In this document: piece by piece, positions 9,094 through 16,473 of the stretch
Position numbering within the stretch: position 1 is the stretch's first letter
Layout of the letters: each line of letters opens with the position of its first letter
From: JAIBJN01 sp963825255
Lineage (GTDB): Bacteria; Actinomycetota; Thermoleophilia; Gaiellales; Gaiellaceae
Direction of reading: 5' to 3'
Length of the DNA stretch: 64,000 bases
NCBI GenBank assembly: GCA_963825255.1
Contig: CAWGSF010000009.1
Location: 124,001 to 188,000, forward strand
Translations under genes and position numbers: made by a program
The notes under the pieces: generated by a model
What the model saw: only the letters and a program-made list of their open reading frames with translations
What the model was told of the DNA's origin: nothing
The model's database searches: none

Positions 9094-9099
9094 TAGATT
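9094..9099 (+). promoter_or_regulatory. Leaderless-type -10 element before the amidohydrolase
   Basis: TAGATT (pattern TANNNT) ends 7 bases before the GTG start at 9107, which would place transcription initiation on or next to the start codon. No Shine-Dalgarno sequence is visible between them. The -35 region is GC-rich with no clear match. Confidence 0.45.
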
Positions 9100-9106
9100 C
9101 ATCCTC

Positions 9107-10267
9107 GTGGAAGCCGTGCTCGAGCGCACCCGTCGCCTGGTGGAGACGTACGAGGAGGAGGCGCGCGAGCTTCTCCCGGACGAGGCGAGCCTCTTCGACG
9201 CCCACGTCCATGTCGGCCGGGACATCGACGGGATGGTGGCGCCGCTCGAGGAGCTCGTCGCCTTCCTGCGCCGGACAGGGGTCGAGCGTGCGTTCGCGTT
9301 CTGCCTCGACGAGCCCGACCGCGAGCCGGCGTTCCGGGCCGCCAACGACCGCACGCTCGAGGCGGCGGAACAATCGGACGGCCTCCTCGTGCCCTTCGCG
9401 CGGGTCGACCTGGCCGAAGGCCCGATCGAGGAGCTGACCCGCTCCCTCGAGCGCGGCGCCCGCGGCATCAAGCTGCACCCGCGCGCACAGGGCTTCCTCC
9501 TGAACGACGAGCGCCTGGCGCCCGTCTTCGCCCTGGCGGCGGAGCGCCGGGTTCCCATCCTCATCCACGGCGGCCGCGGGCTCCCGCCCATCGCCGACCA
9601 CCTGCGGCGGCTGCACGATGCCTACCCCGAGGCCGCCCTCATCATCGCCCATGCGGGGATCGCCGACCTGGCGGCACTCTCCGAGTGCTTCGCCTGCCGG
9701 CCGGGCGTCTACTTCGACACGTCCGTGTGGAGCGCCATCGACCTCCTCGACACGTTCTCCCGCGTCTCGCCCGGGCAGGTGCTCTACGCGTCGGACTTCC
9801 CGTACGGGCAGCAGCCGGGCGCGCTCCTGCTCGCGCTGCGGACGGCGAGGCTCGCCGGGCTCGCCGAGGACGAGGTCCGCGACATCCTGGGACGATCGGC
9901 CGCGAGGATCGCCGACGGGGAGGCTCCCCCCGAGCTCTCGCCGCCGAACGGCCTGCGGTCGTTCGACCAGCCGATCGCCTTCGCCCGCATCCACCACTAC
10001 CTGGCGATGGCGACGCCTCTCCTCTGGACGCGGCAGGCGGACACGATCGGCGTCCTCGGGCTCGCGGTCAATGCCTGCGCCGAGCGCGACGGCTACGCGG
10101 CGGAGCGCGAGCGGATCGCGGAGCTCCTCGACACGGCCAGTGACCTCTGGCGGACGCTGCCGGAGACGGAGGACGAGATCGAGCGCCGACGGCTGTCGCG
10201 CGCGACGTTCCGGCTCATCCACATCGCCGACATCCTCACGCTCACGCCGGAGGCGGATGCCGGCTGA
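9107..10267 (+). CDS. Amidohydrolase-family metal-dependent hydrolase
   Basis: 386 residues. The first 280 or so form an amidohydrolase-2-type TIM barrel: FDAHVHVG (HxH metal pair near residue 31), KLHPRAQGF, LIHGGRGLPPIADHL, IIAHAG and the closing aspartate in VLYASDFPYGQ. The C-terminal 100 residues are an extra helical region absent from many family members. The substrate is unknown; relatives decarboxylate aromatic acids or hydrolyse lactones and amides. The start is GTG with a -10-like TAGATT 7 bp upstream and no ribosome-binding site, suggesting a leaderless mRNA. It is transcribed divergently from the M24 peptidase. Confidence 0.82.
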   Translation: MEAVLERTRRLVETYEEEARELLPDEASLFDAHVHVGRDIDGMVAPLEELVAFLRRTGVERAFAFCLDEPDREPAFRAANDRTLEAAEQSDGLLVPFARVDLAEGPIEELTRSLERGARGIKLHPRAQGFLLNDERLAPVFALAAERRVPILIHGGRGLPPIADHLRRLHDAYPEAALIIAHAGIADLAALSECFACRPGVYFDTSVWSAIDLLDTFSRVSPGQVLYASDFPYGQQPGALLLALRTARLAGLAEDEVRDILGRSAARIADGEAPPELSPPNGLRSFDQPIAFARIHHYLAMATPLLWTRQADTIGVLGLAVNACAERDGYAAERERIAELLDTASDLWRTLPETEDEIERRRLSRATFRLIHIADILTLTPEADAG

Positions 10268-10288
10268 GGTCCGCGACGCTGTCCCCTA

Positions 10289-10437
10289 GGGCCATGTCAG
10301 GGGTCAGACCCCGGCCGTGTCCGTAGCAGCCATGTCAGGAGGCGGAAACCCCGGCGCAGCCGTGTGTGAGGTAGGGGGTCGGCCATGTCCGTAGCAGCCA
10401 TGTCAGGGGTCAGACCCCAGCCGTGTCCGTAGGAGCC
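10289..10437 (+). repeat. GGGGTCAGACCCC-type imperfect tandem repeat array
   Basis: Four imperfect units each begin CCATGTC. Two contain the palindrome GGGGTCAGACCCC (about 10300 and 10406) followed by CGGCCGTGTCCGTAGCAG or a close variant; one has a degenerate core (AGGCGGAAACCCC) and one is reduced to CCATGTCCGTAGCAG. The array fills the space between the amidohydrolase stop and the next gene, and its last unit overlaps the start codon of that gene. GGGGTCAGACCCC motifs are common interspersed repeats in environmental bacteria. Confidence 0.85.
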
Positions 10438-10926
10438 GTCGTGCTCGCGGCCGGCGCGGCCACCCGCTTCGGGGCGCCCAAGCAGCGGCTGCTTCTCCCG
10501 CAGGTGCTCGACCGGCTGCGCCGGGCACCGGTCGCGGAGATCGTCGTCGTCGCTGGCGCCTACCCGCTCGAGGCCGAGGACGCCCGAGTCGTCGAGTGCC
10601 CCGAGTGGGAACGCGGGCCGGGAGCCTCCCTGCGCTGCGGGCTCGCGGCGCTGGCGCCCGACACCGAGGCGGCGGTCGTCGTCCTCGCCGACGGGCCGCG
10701 CCTCTCCCCGGCCGCGGTCGAGCGGGTCGTCGCCGCCTGGCAGGCCGGGAACGGGCCGCTCGTCGCCGCGAGCTACGGCGGGAGCCGCGGCCATCCGCTG
10801 CTCGTGGGCCGGGAGCTCTGGGACGCGGTCCCCGACGAGGGCCTCCGGGGAGTCGAGCCGGCCCTCGTCCCCTGCGACGACCTCGGCCCGCCCGGGGACG
10901 TCGACACGAGGGACGACCTGCCGTGA
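10423..10926 (+). CDS. MobA/MocA-like nucleotidyltransferase
   Basis: 167 residues of the MobA-like NTP-transferase fold. AVVLAAGAATRFGAPKQ is the nucleotide-binding signature loop, and VVVLADGPRLSP with the metal-binding Asp corresponds to the usual LADQP motif. SYGGSRGHPLLVGRELW and GDVDTRDDL complete the family pattern. It probably transfers CMP or GMP to molybdopterin or a related cofactor. Two oddities: the GTG start lies inside the upstream repeat array, and about nine residues normally found between the KQ loop and the next helix are missing, so LLLP passes directly to QVLDRL. It may be a shortened but functional enzyme or a damaged copy. The 3' end overlaps the next gene by GTGA. Confidence 0.78.
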   Translation: MSVGAVVLAAGAATRFGAPKQRLLLPQVLDRLRRAPVAEIVVVAGAYPLEAEDARVVECPEWERGPGASLRCGLAALAPDTEAAVVVLADGPRLSPAAVERVVAAWQAGNGPLVAASYGGSRGHPLLVGRELWDAVPDEGLRGVEPALVPCDDLGPPGDVDTRDDLP

Positions 10927-11429
10927 CGCGACGGCGACTGCTCCGGCCGGCGATCCTCCTGCCCGCGCTCGTCCTGCTCTCGCTCGGCGCCGGGATCGCC
11001 TACGCGGCGTGGACGCAGCTCGATCCCGGGCGGGCCGACGCGAACGAGAAGCTCCTGGCGTCCCTGCCCGTCTACCCCGGCGCCGAGGAGATCGATCGCA
11101 TCACGAGGACATCGGCCGACAGCGCGCTCCCGGTTCCCGACCAGGTCGTGACGAGCGCCCTCTACGCGCCGCCACCGTCCGCCGAGCAGGCCGACGTCGT
11201 CGACTTCTTCGTCTCCGAGCTGACGCCGGAGTGGGAGGCTCGGACGGAGAGCGTGCCGGTCGGCGCCGACGAGACCGGCGCGACCCGCTCGACGGCGTTC
11301 CGGGTGGACTTCTCGCGCGGGGACGACTGCGTCACGCTCCTGACCTTCGGCATGGCGCCCGGCCACCTGGGCGAGCGCACGTTCGCCCTCTCCGCGGAGA
11401 GCGGCCAGGGCGCCTGCGAGGCCGGCTAG
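10923..11429 (+). CDS. Exported or membrane-anchored hypothetical protein
   Basis: 168 residues starting at GTG overlapping the previous stop. The N-terminus is RRRLLRP followed by a hydrophobic stretch (AILLPALVLLSLGAGIAYAA), which is a signal peptide or membrane anchor. The rest is acidic and soluble: PVYPGAEEIDRIT, VVDFFVSELTPEWEART, then DDCVTLLTFG with two cysteines late in the protein. The motif of a predicted distance from the YPGAE segment to the SELTPEW segment resembles small exported proteins of unknown function. No catalytic residues are recognised. Coupling to the MobA-like gene is by overlap only. Confidence 0.65.
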   Translation: MTRRRLLRPAILLPALVLLSLGAGIAYAAWTQLDPGRADANEKLLASLPVYPGAEEIDRITRTSADSALPVPDQVVTSALYAPPPSAEQADVVDFFVSELTPEWEARTESVPVGADETGATRSTAFRVDFSRGDDCVTLLTFGMAPGHLGERTFALSAESGQGACEAG

Positions 11430-11438
11430 CACCCCTCA

Positions 11439-11454
11439 AGGGACGCTCGTCCCT
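11439..11454 (+). terminator. Short hairpin after the exported-protein gene
   Basis: AGGGAC-GCTC-GTCCCT forms a six-base-pair stem with a four-base loop, starting 9 bases after the stop codon. No T-run follows, as is usual in GC-rich genomes, so it is a possible terminator only. Confidence 0.35.
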
Positions 11455-11508
11455 GCCGATGAGAGAGGCAGGGTGGAAGCGTCGCTCGCCGAACACTGAG
11501 GTCCTCCG

Positions 11509-12174
11509 ATGGAGGCCCACGCCGCACACTCGCCGCTCATGGCTGCACGCCTGCGGCGCCGACTCTCGCTCGAGGAGGCGGCGGCGTCCGCGCACCTCGA
11601 CGTCGACGCGGTCAGATCGCTGGAGGAAGCCCGGACCTACGTCTTCCCCTCCGCGGCCGACGCCCTCGCGGCGGCGGTCGTGTACGCGTCGGCCCTGGGG
11701 ATCACCGAGCGGGAGGCGCGCGAGCTCGCCGGCCTGCCCGTCGAGTCGGTCGTCGAGCGCTGGTCGCTCAGGCGGTGGGGCGTCGTCCTCGGCTTCGTCG
11801 CCGCCCTCGCGGCGCTCCTGATCTTCGTCCTCCGCCCCCAGTTCTTCCCCCCGGAGCCGGCCGTCGCGCCCGCTCACGCCGCCAAGCACGCCGCCGCGCC
11901 GCTGCCCAACCGCTGGGAGATCCAGGTCGACGTCTACAACGGAACCAGGCGCGGGAACGCCGCCTCGGGCCTCGCGAACGACATCGCCGGGCTCGCCTAC
12001 CGGATCGGCGATGTGCGCAATGCCGACCGGAAGAACTACAGCGAGACCCGCGTCTACTACCCGCCGGGCGCCGAGGCGATCGCCGAGCGCCTGGCCGGAG
12101 AGCTGGGCGTGGGGACGACCGCGCTGCCCGGCGGCGGCGACCCGAACCGGCTCGTCGTCGTCGTCGGCGGGTAG
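11509..12174 (+). CDS. HTH-TM protein with LytR C-terminal (LytR_C) domain
   Basis: 221 residues. Residues about 10-75 are a RodZ-like helix-turn-helix region (RLRRRLSLEEAAASAHLDVD). A transmembrane helix follows near 88-108 (WGVVLGFVAALAALLIFVL), then an Ala/Pro/His linker. The last 80 residues carry the LytR_C fold: IQVDVYNGTRRGNAASGLAN, with a conserved tyrosine-rich ETRVYYPPGAEAIAERL. LytR_C domains occur in actinobacterial envelope proteins linked to cell-wall polymer attachment. The arrangement suggests a cytoplasmic HTH tethered to an extracytoplasmic sensor or scaffold. It is convergent with the anti-sigma gene, with an 11 bp gap. Confidence 0.72.
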   Translation: MEAHAAHSPLMAARLRRRLSLEEAAASAHLDVDAVRSLEEARTYVFPSAADALAAAVVYASALGITEREARELAGLPVESVVERWSLRRWGVVLGFVAALAALLIFVLRPQFFPPEPAVAPAHAAKHAAAPLPNRWEIQVDVYNGTRRGNAASGLANDIAGLAYRIGDVRNADRKNYSETRVYYPPGAEAIAERLAGELGVGTTALPGGGDPNRLVVVVGG

Positions 12175-12185
12175 GCCCCGAGCAG

Positions 12186-12440
12186 CTAGGCGCCTTCGAG
12201 CGGGTCGAGCGGGGTCCGCAGCGTGGCGAGCTTCGCCTTCAGCTCGGGCGACATCGTCTCCGAGCAGGCTCTCCGCACGTAGCGCCGCAGGCTCTCTTCG
12301 AAGTGGTAGCGCGTGCGGCAGTAGTCGCAGTTGCCGAGGTGCGACTCCGCCTCGAGGCGCTCGATCTCGTCGAGCTCGCGGTCGAGGTACGGCTGGAGGA
12401 GCTGCTCGCACTTCTCGCAGATGGACTCGAACTCCGTCAC
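12186..12440 (-). CDS. Zinc-binding anti-sigma factor (RsrA-like)
   Basis: 84 residues with the zf-HC2/ZAS signature. EKCEQLLQPYLDREL opens the first helix, and HLGNCDYC provides the His-x3-Cys-x2-Cys zinc cluster near residues 34-41. Another Cys lies near residue 8, and ESLRRYVRRAC adds a further one. This is the layout of RsrA/RshA redox-sensing anti-sigma factors that release SigR/SigH when cysteines oxidise. The GTG start overlaps the sigma gene stop (GTGA), giving a strict two-gene operon. Redox sensing is inferred from family and cysteine pattern. Confidence 0.86.
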   Translation of the reverse strand: MTEFESICEKCEQLLQPYLDRELDEIERLEAESHLGNCDYCRTRYHFEESLRRYVRRACSETMSPELKAKLATLRTPLDPLEGA

Positions 12441-13018
12441 GACTCCTCCCCGACCGCGGTCTCGGCGAGCTCGCTCTTCAGGATCCTCCGGCCCCGGTGG
12501 AGGCGCGACATCACGGTCCCGATGGGGATGTCGAGGATCTGCGCCGCCTCCTGGTAGGAGAAGTCGCCGATGTCGACGAGAACGATGACGTCCCGGAAGT
12601 CGTGGGGGACCTCGGCGAGCGCCTGGACGATCGAGTCCTGGGAGAGCCGCTCGTCGATGCGATCCTCCGCGTCGTTCCCGCTCGTCTCCTCGAGGCGGTT
12701 GTAGAGGAAGTAGTCGCCCTCCTCCATCGGGCGCATGTCCGGCGCCCGCTGCTCACGGCGCCCGCGATCGATGTTGAGGTTGGTCAGGATCCGCATCAGC
12801 CAGGCACGGAGGTTCGTCCCCGGCGTATAGGAGCGCCAGCTCCGAAACGCGCGGGCGTACGTCTCCTGGACGAGGTCCTCGGCCTCCTCGCGACTCGGGA
12901 CGAGGCGCCGCGCCACGCGATAGACCTGATCGGAGAGCTCAAGCGCCTCCTCCTCGAACCTGACGCGGTCGCGCGCCTCGGTCGCCAGCCGGCGGGCATC
13001 ACCTTCGGGGCCTTCCAT
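12437..13018 (-). CDS. ECF RNA polymerase sigma factor, SigR/SigH type
   Basis: About 193 residues. Region 2 includes EEAEDLVQETYARAFRSWRSY and region 4 has FRDVIVLVDIGDFSYQEAAQILDIPIGTVMSRLHRGRR, both diagnostic of group 4 sigma factors. The insert RREQRAPDMRPMEEGDYFLY between regions 2 and 4 is also typical of the SigR/SigH group. The ATG of MEGPEGDARRL is preferred as start. The upstream in-frame GTG/ATG codons overlap the -10 box of a SigR-type promoter just upstream, which is incompatible with translation from there. It pairs with the zinc anti-sigma downstream and probably autoregulates the thiol-oxidation response. Confidence 0.9.
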   Translation of the reverse strand: MEGPEGDARRLATEARDRVRFEEEALELSDQVYRVARRLVPSREEAEDLVQETYARAFRSWRSYTPGTNLRAWLMRILTNLNIDRGRREQRAPDMRPMEEGDYFLYNRLEETSGNDAEDRIDERLSQDSIVQALAEVPHDFRDVIVLVDIGDFSYQEAAQILDIPIGTVMSRLHRGRRILKSELAETAVGEES

Positions 13019-13038
13019 CCGCCGGACACTAACAAGCA

Positions 13039-13064
13039 AACGTCCGGAAACCCCCGGCTATTCC
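13039..13064 (-). promoter_or_regulatory. SigR-type autoregulatory promoter of the sigma/anti-sigma operon
   Basis: On the coding strand GGAAT (13064-13060) is followed by exactly 18 bases and GTT (13041-13039). This matches the GGAAT-N18-GTT consensus reported for SigR-family sigma factors. Initiation would fall about 10-15 bases before the ATG at 13018, with GGCGG as a possible ribosome-binding site. The promoter lies just beyond the 3' end of the upstream HMA-domain gene. Confidence 0.7.
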
Positions 13065-13077
13065 GGGCCTTTCGCCC

Positions 13078-13293
13078 TCATCCGGCGACGGGATGGAAGC
13101 CCGCGCGGCCGAGAGCCGCGACGATGGCCTCGCGTTCGACCCGCTCGTCGTCCCAGGACACGGTCACCTCGCCCATGAGGCTCGCCCGCGCCGACTCGAG
13201 CCCTTCGAGCGCACCGAGCGCCGTGCCCAGCCGGAGGACGCACCGCTCACAGCGGATCCCGCTCACTGCGATCGTCTCGGACCGGACCGGCAT
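13078..13293 (-). CDS. Heavy-metal-associated domain protein (CopZ-like)
   Basis: 71 residues with the ferredoxin-like HMA fold. SGIRCERCVLRL contains the CxxC metal site (Cys15 and Cys18), and FHPVAG lies at the end. The canonical GMTCxxC is here GIRCERC, so the residues flanking the site are unusual. Such proteins bind Cu(I) or Zn(II) and deliver it to partner proteins. There is no copper ATPase nearby. The gene is upstream of, and codirectional with, the SigR-like operon, with 59 bp between its stop and the sigma start. A copper or thiol-stress link is plausible but inferred from position only. Confidence 0.82.
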   Translation of the reverse strand: MPVRSETIAVSGIRCERCVLRLGTALGALEGLESARASLMGEVTVSWDDERVEREAIVAALGRAGFHPVAG

Positions 13294-13320
13294 GCCTCAG
13301 TGCACCGCCTGCCGAGACTG

Positions 13321-13443
13321 CCCGACTTCTGCCGAGCGAAAAGCGAGGAAGGCAAGGACGCAGGGAGCCCCCGTATTGATGAATACGGGGGCGACCGAGG
13401 ACGCCGCCTGGTTCAGCTTTGCAGCCGGCAGAAGTTCGGCGGG
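13321..13443 (+). repeat. Covarying structured repeat, copy 1
   Basis: About 123 bp between the HMA gene start and the ybdK stop. The outer arms CCCGACTTCTGCCG (13321-13334) and CGGCAGAAGTTCGG (13426-13439) pair, with one bulge. The conserved core CAAGGACGCAGGGA precedes a perfect 11 bp hairpin, GCCCCCGTATT / AATACGGGGGC (13367-13392), and GCGACCGAGGACGC follows. The core matches copies at 48.0 and 56.6 kb; the outer arms differ in sequence but still pair. No open reading frame of its own is supported. Confidence 0.85.
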
Positions 13444-13463
13444 TTTCGGTGGGCGGGGCACTA

Positions 13464-14534
13464 TCACAGCCCATCGTATGTGAGCGCGACGAGGCTCTCG
13501 CAGAGCGCGCGGAGGCCCTCGGCCCGGCCGAGAGCGACCTGGCTGCCGGCCTGGTCGAGCCCGTCGAGCGCTCCGAGGAGCCCGTCGCTCCCCAGGCGCC
13601 GGGCGGTCGGGCCGACCAGCTCGACGACCTCGCGGAGGAGGTCGACGGCCGGGCACGCCCGCTCGCCGTCGGGGTGGACGAGGATCGCGCCGGGCCCGAA
13701 GCGGGCCGCCGCCCAGCGGTTCTGGGCGTAGAGCCCACGGTCGGCGGGGCCCGCGGCCGGCTCGGACGCGACGACGAGCGCCTGGACGAGGGCGGCGAAG
13801 GCCGCCGTGACGGCGAGCGTCGTCGGCTGGTCGGGAACCCTCACCTCGAGGGTCCCCAGGCGGGGATGCGGCCGCACGTCCCACCAGAGGCGCATGAGGT
13901 CGTCGGCGAGGCCCAGGCTCACGAGCCGCTCGGCGAAGGTCGCCCACGCCTCGTACGAGCCGAAAGCCGGCGGAGCGCCGCTGCGCGGGAGAAGCGCGAG
14001 GAGCTCGGCGCGCGTGGACCCGAGGCCCGTCTCCGCCCCCCGCTCGTAGGGCGAGTTCGCGGACACCGCCAGGAGAACGGGCAGCCAGGGAAGCACGGCC
14101 TCGAGCCGGCCCATGCACTCCTCCGGGCTCGCGACGCCGACGTGGACGTGGAGCCCGGAGCAGTACTGGCGCCGCGCAGACGGGCCGGCGTACGTCGCGA
14201 ACGCCCTCAGCCCCGCCCTCGGGGTGATCTCCTGCTCCTCAGCCACGGCCGTCGGCCACGTGCCCGCGGCCGCGAGCTCGAGCCCCGCCGAGGCAGCGCG
14301 CCGCCTCGCCTCGAGACGAAGCTGCCCGAGCTCGGCAACCGCCTCCTCGACGGTGCCGCAGATCGAGGTGTTCAGCTCGAACATCGACGTGAAGAGCTCG
14401 GCCTTGAAGCGCGTCCCGTCCAGGAGCTCGGGGGGACACGGCGACGGCTCGAGGGTCGCGGCGTCGAGGACGAACAGCTCCTCCTCGAGCCCGACGGAGA
14501 ACGGCTGCGAGCGTCCGAAGCGGTGCGGGACCAC
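13464..14534 (-). CDS. ybdK: Carboxylate-amine ligase of the YbdK / glutamate-cysteine ligase 2 family
   Basis: 356 residues of the GCS2 family. SVGLEEELFVLDAATLEP is the typical N-terminal ATP-site opening, ELFTSMFELNTSIC is the substrate-loop motif, and QYCSGLHVHVGVASPEECM has the catalytic histidines. WWDVRPHPRLGTLEVRVPDQPTT and GLYAQNRWAAARFG complete the family pattern. The reaction is ATP-dependent joining of a carboxylate, often glutamate, to an amine. YbdK proteins have weak gamma-glutamyl-cysteine ligase activity. Its location beside a SigR-like thiol-stress operon fits a thiol-synthesis role, although the operons are separated by a structured repeat. Start is GTG. Confidence 0.87.
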   Translation of the reverse strand: MVPHRFGRSQPFSVGLEEELFVLDAATLEPSPCPPELLDGTRFKAELFTSMFELNTSICGTVEEAVAELGQLRLEARRRAASAGLELAAAGTWPTAVAEEQEITPRAGLRAFATYAGPSARRQYCSGLHVHVGVASPEECMGRLEAVLPWLPVLLAVSANSPYERGAETGLGSTRAELLALLPRSGAPPAFGSYEAWATFAERLVSLGLADDLMRLWWDVRPHPRLGTLEVRVPDQPTTLAVTAAFAALVQALVVASEPAAGPADRGLYAQNRWAAARFGPGAILVHPDGERACPAVDLLREVVELVGPTARRLGSDGLLGALDGLDQAGSQVALGRAEGLRALCESLVALTYDGL

Positions 14535-14602
14535 GGGGCCGCGAAGTCTACGAAGGAAAGTGTCGGAGGCCCGGGCAGGCTGTACGGGCCCCCGACTGGT
14601 CA

Positions 14603-14621
14603 GGCCCCGGGGGGAGGGGCC
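14603..14621 (-). terminator. GC-rich hairpin between htrA and ybdK
   Basis: GGCCCC / GGGGCC with a seven-base loop sits just downstream of the htrA stop on its coding strand. It is a plausible terminator for htrA or a separator between two same-strand genes; there is no T-run. Confidence 0.3.
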
Positions 14622-14631
14622 TTCGGGCGCA

Positions 14632-15825
14632 CTAGCCGGACTGGCTTGGCAGGCGCCCGAGCGTGACAGTCACCGTCTCCTGGGAGTCGTCTCGCTGGAT
14701 CTCGAGCGTGAGTGAGTCGCCCGGGTCCTTCGACTGGACGATCCTGCGAAGGTCGTCCGGGGAGGTGACAGGCTCGCCGTCGGCGGACGTCACGATGTCG
14801 CCGCCGAGGGAATAACTGGTGCCGTCGATGACGACGTCCTGGTCGCCGCTTCGCAGGCCCGCCTGGTCCGCGGGGCTGCCGGGGACGACCTCCACGATGA
14901 GGGCCCCGTTGTCGACGGGAAGGGGGTAGGTCTCACGGAGCGAGTCCGTGATCTCGGCCATCGACACGCCCAGGAACGCGTGCTCGACCTTGCCGTTCTG
15001 GAGGACCTGGGAGACGACCTCCTTCACCGTGTTGATCGGGATGGCGAAGCCGATGCCGACGTTGCCGCCGCTCTCGCTCTCGATCTGCGAGTTCACGCCG
15101 ATGACCTCGCCCTTCGCGTTCAGGAGCGGGCCGCCCGAGTTGCCCTGGTTGATCGGGGCGTCCGTCTGGATGACCTCGTCGATCGTGTACCCGTTGGGCG
15201 CCTGGATCTGGCGCTGGAGCGCGCTGACGATGCCGGCCGTGACCGTCCGCTCGAGCCCGAAGGGGTTCCCGATCGCAACGACCGGGTCGCCGACGCGGAT
15301 CGCGTCCGAGCTCCCGAGCGGAAGCGGGGTGAGAGCGCGCGCCTGGGCGTCGATCTTGAGAACGGCCAGGTCCGTCGAGGGATCGCTGCCCACGACCGTG
15401 GCGGGGATGTTGTCCTCTCCGGAGAAGTTGACCATGACCTGGTCGGCGCCCTCGATCACGTGGTAGTTGGTGACCACATGGCCGGCCTTGTCGACGACGA
15501 AGCCGGAGCCGAGGGCCGTGCCGCCGCCACCGCCGAGCGGTCCGAAGAGCGAGTCGCCTCCGGAGGTGGTGGACGTCACCTGGACGACGCCCGGGCCGGT
15601 CTCCCGGTAGATCTGCTGCACCGACTTCCCGTCGCTCTGCGCGGCGTCGACCTGGACCCGCGCGGCCTTGGCGGCCGTCGCATCGCCGGAGACGGCGCTC
15701 ACGACCGTCGTCGTGTCGTCGCCGGCACCCACGGCCGCGCCGATGCCGACGGCGGCAGCGCCGCCGAGCACGGCTGCGAGAAGGAGCCCGCCGATACGGG
15801 TCCACCAGTGCTGGCCGGGAGGCAT
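14632..15825 (-). CDS. htrA: HtrA/DegP-like membrane-anchored serine protease
   Basis: 397 residues. A short N-terminus and one transmembrane segment (IGGLLLAAVLGGAAAVGIGAA) are followed by a trypsin-like domain. Its catalytic triad is visible: His in VVTNYHVIEGA, Asp in DPSTDLAVLKID and Ser in NQGNSGGPLLN. A single C-terminal PDZ domain follows (FLGVSMAEI, SPADQAGLRSGDQDVVIDG, VTSPDDLRRIV). The architecture is that of actinobacterial PepD/HtrA proteases that degrade misfolded envelope proteins. The start ATG lies 6 bp after a TATAAC box, suggesting a leaderless transcript, and paired direct repeats farther upstream suggest a response-regulator-controlled promoter. Confidence 0.94.
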   Translation of the reverse strand: MPPGQHWWTRIGGLLLAAVLGGAAAVGIGAAVGAGDDTTTVVSAVSGDATAAKAARVQVDAAQSDGKSVQQIYRETGPGVVQVTSTTSGGDSLFGPLGGGGGTALGSGFVVDKAGHVVTNYHVIEGADQVMVNFSGEDNIPATVVGSDPSTDLAVLKIDAQARALTPLPLGSSDAIRVGDPVVAIGNPFGLERTVTAGIVSALQRQIQAPNGYTIDEVIQTDAPINQGNSGGPLLNAKGEVIGVNSQIESESGGNVGIGFAIPINTVKEVVSQVLQNGKVEHAFLGVSMAEITDSLRETYPLPVDNGALIVEVVPGSPADQAGLRSGDQDVVIDGTSYSLGGDIVTSADGEPVTSPDDLRRIVQSKDPGDSLTLEIQRDDSQETVTVTLGRLPSQSG

Positions 15826-15831
15826 TGCCTC

Positions 15832-15886
15832 GTTATAGCCCGGTGGTCGTGAAGTCCCTGTTGCGCGAGGTTAAGGCGGGGTTAAG
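15832..15886 (-). promoter_or_regulatory. htrA promoter with two direct repeats
   Basis: On the htrA coding strand TATAAC (15837-15832) ends six bases before the ATG. Upstream are two direct repeats, CTTAACC at 15886-15880 and 15875-15869, with an 11 bp period, centred near -52 from the likely start. This spacing is characteristic of OmpR/PhoB-family response-regulator boxes. The -35 region is weak, consistent with activator dependence. Confidence 0.55.
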
Positions 15887-15911
15887 CGCTACCGCCGCAC
15901 CGACGAAACGG

Positions 15912-16448
15912 TCACCGCGCGGCCAGTCGTAGCGCGTCGAGCGTCTCGCCGATCAGAGCGGCGAGCTCGTGGATGTTCGCTTCGTCGGATTCGTCGAAGT
16001 CGCGCCCACCGCTCTTGTCGCTCAGCTGCAGCAGACCGTAGACCCGACCGTCGTCGCGCAGACGCTCGTAGCCAGCCATCCCCGCATCGGCGGGTGCGCG
16101 TCCGCGAGCGGGCCGAAGCGGTGGTAGAGCGGATGCGACAGCACCTCGGCTTCGGTCAGGCGGACGACCTCGCCGGGCGGGATCGTCATCCCGTGCAGGC
16201 CGTGGCCCTTCGGGTCGACTCGGAACTCACGGAACGCGGCGTACTTCTCGCTCAGGCTGAAGTACTTGCGCGCCTGCGACGAGTCCTCGCCGACCCAGAG
16301 CTTGAGGGCTGCCTGCTCGGCGCCGGTCAGCGCGGGCGATCTGGCAGGTGCGGCGCAGGAGCGCGTCGAGCTGAGCGGCGAGTTTCGATTCGAGCGAGGA
16401 GGCAGCGAGGATCGGCGTGATCTCGATTCCGACCTCACCGGTCTGCAT
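15912..16448 (-). pseudogene. GAF-domain protein, frameshifted twice
   Basis: A single GAF-domain gene can be assembled from three frames. The N-terminal part reads MQTGEVGIEITPILAASSLE up to about 16340. The middle in a second frame contains EQAALKLWVGEDSSQARKYF and MTIPPGEVVRLTEAEVLSH, then HPPMRGWLA near 16075. The end in a third frame reads RVYGLLQLSDKSGGRDFDES and stops at 15912. The LLQLSDK and HPPMRGWL motifs are typical of GAF sensor domains in actinobacterial signalling proteins. Whether the two shifts are real or sequencing errors is unknown. I chose the ATG at 16448 because a longer frame would overlap the upstream small gene. It follows the 57-aa membrane protein in an apparent operon. 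Confidence 0.6.
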
Positions 16449-16473
16449 CGCACCAGCCTCGCGCGGGTCGCCG

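Noticed and set aside
13297..14118. Minus-strand frame encoding AASSVAPVFINTGAPCVLA across the structured repeat
   Set aside because: The same peptide appears at copy 3 only because the repeat is conserved as DNA. Stem pairing, not reading frame, is preserved between copies.
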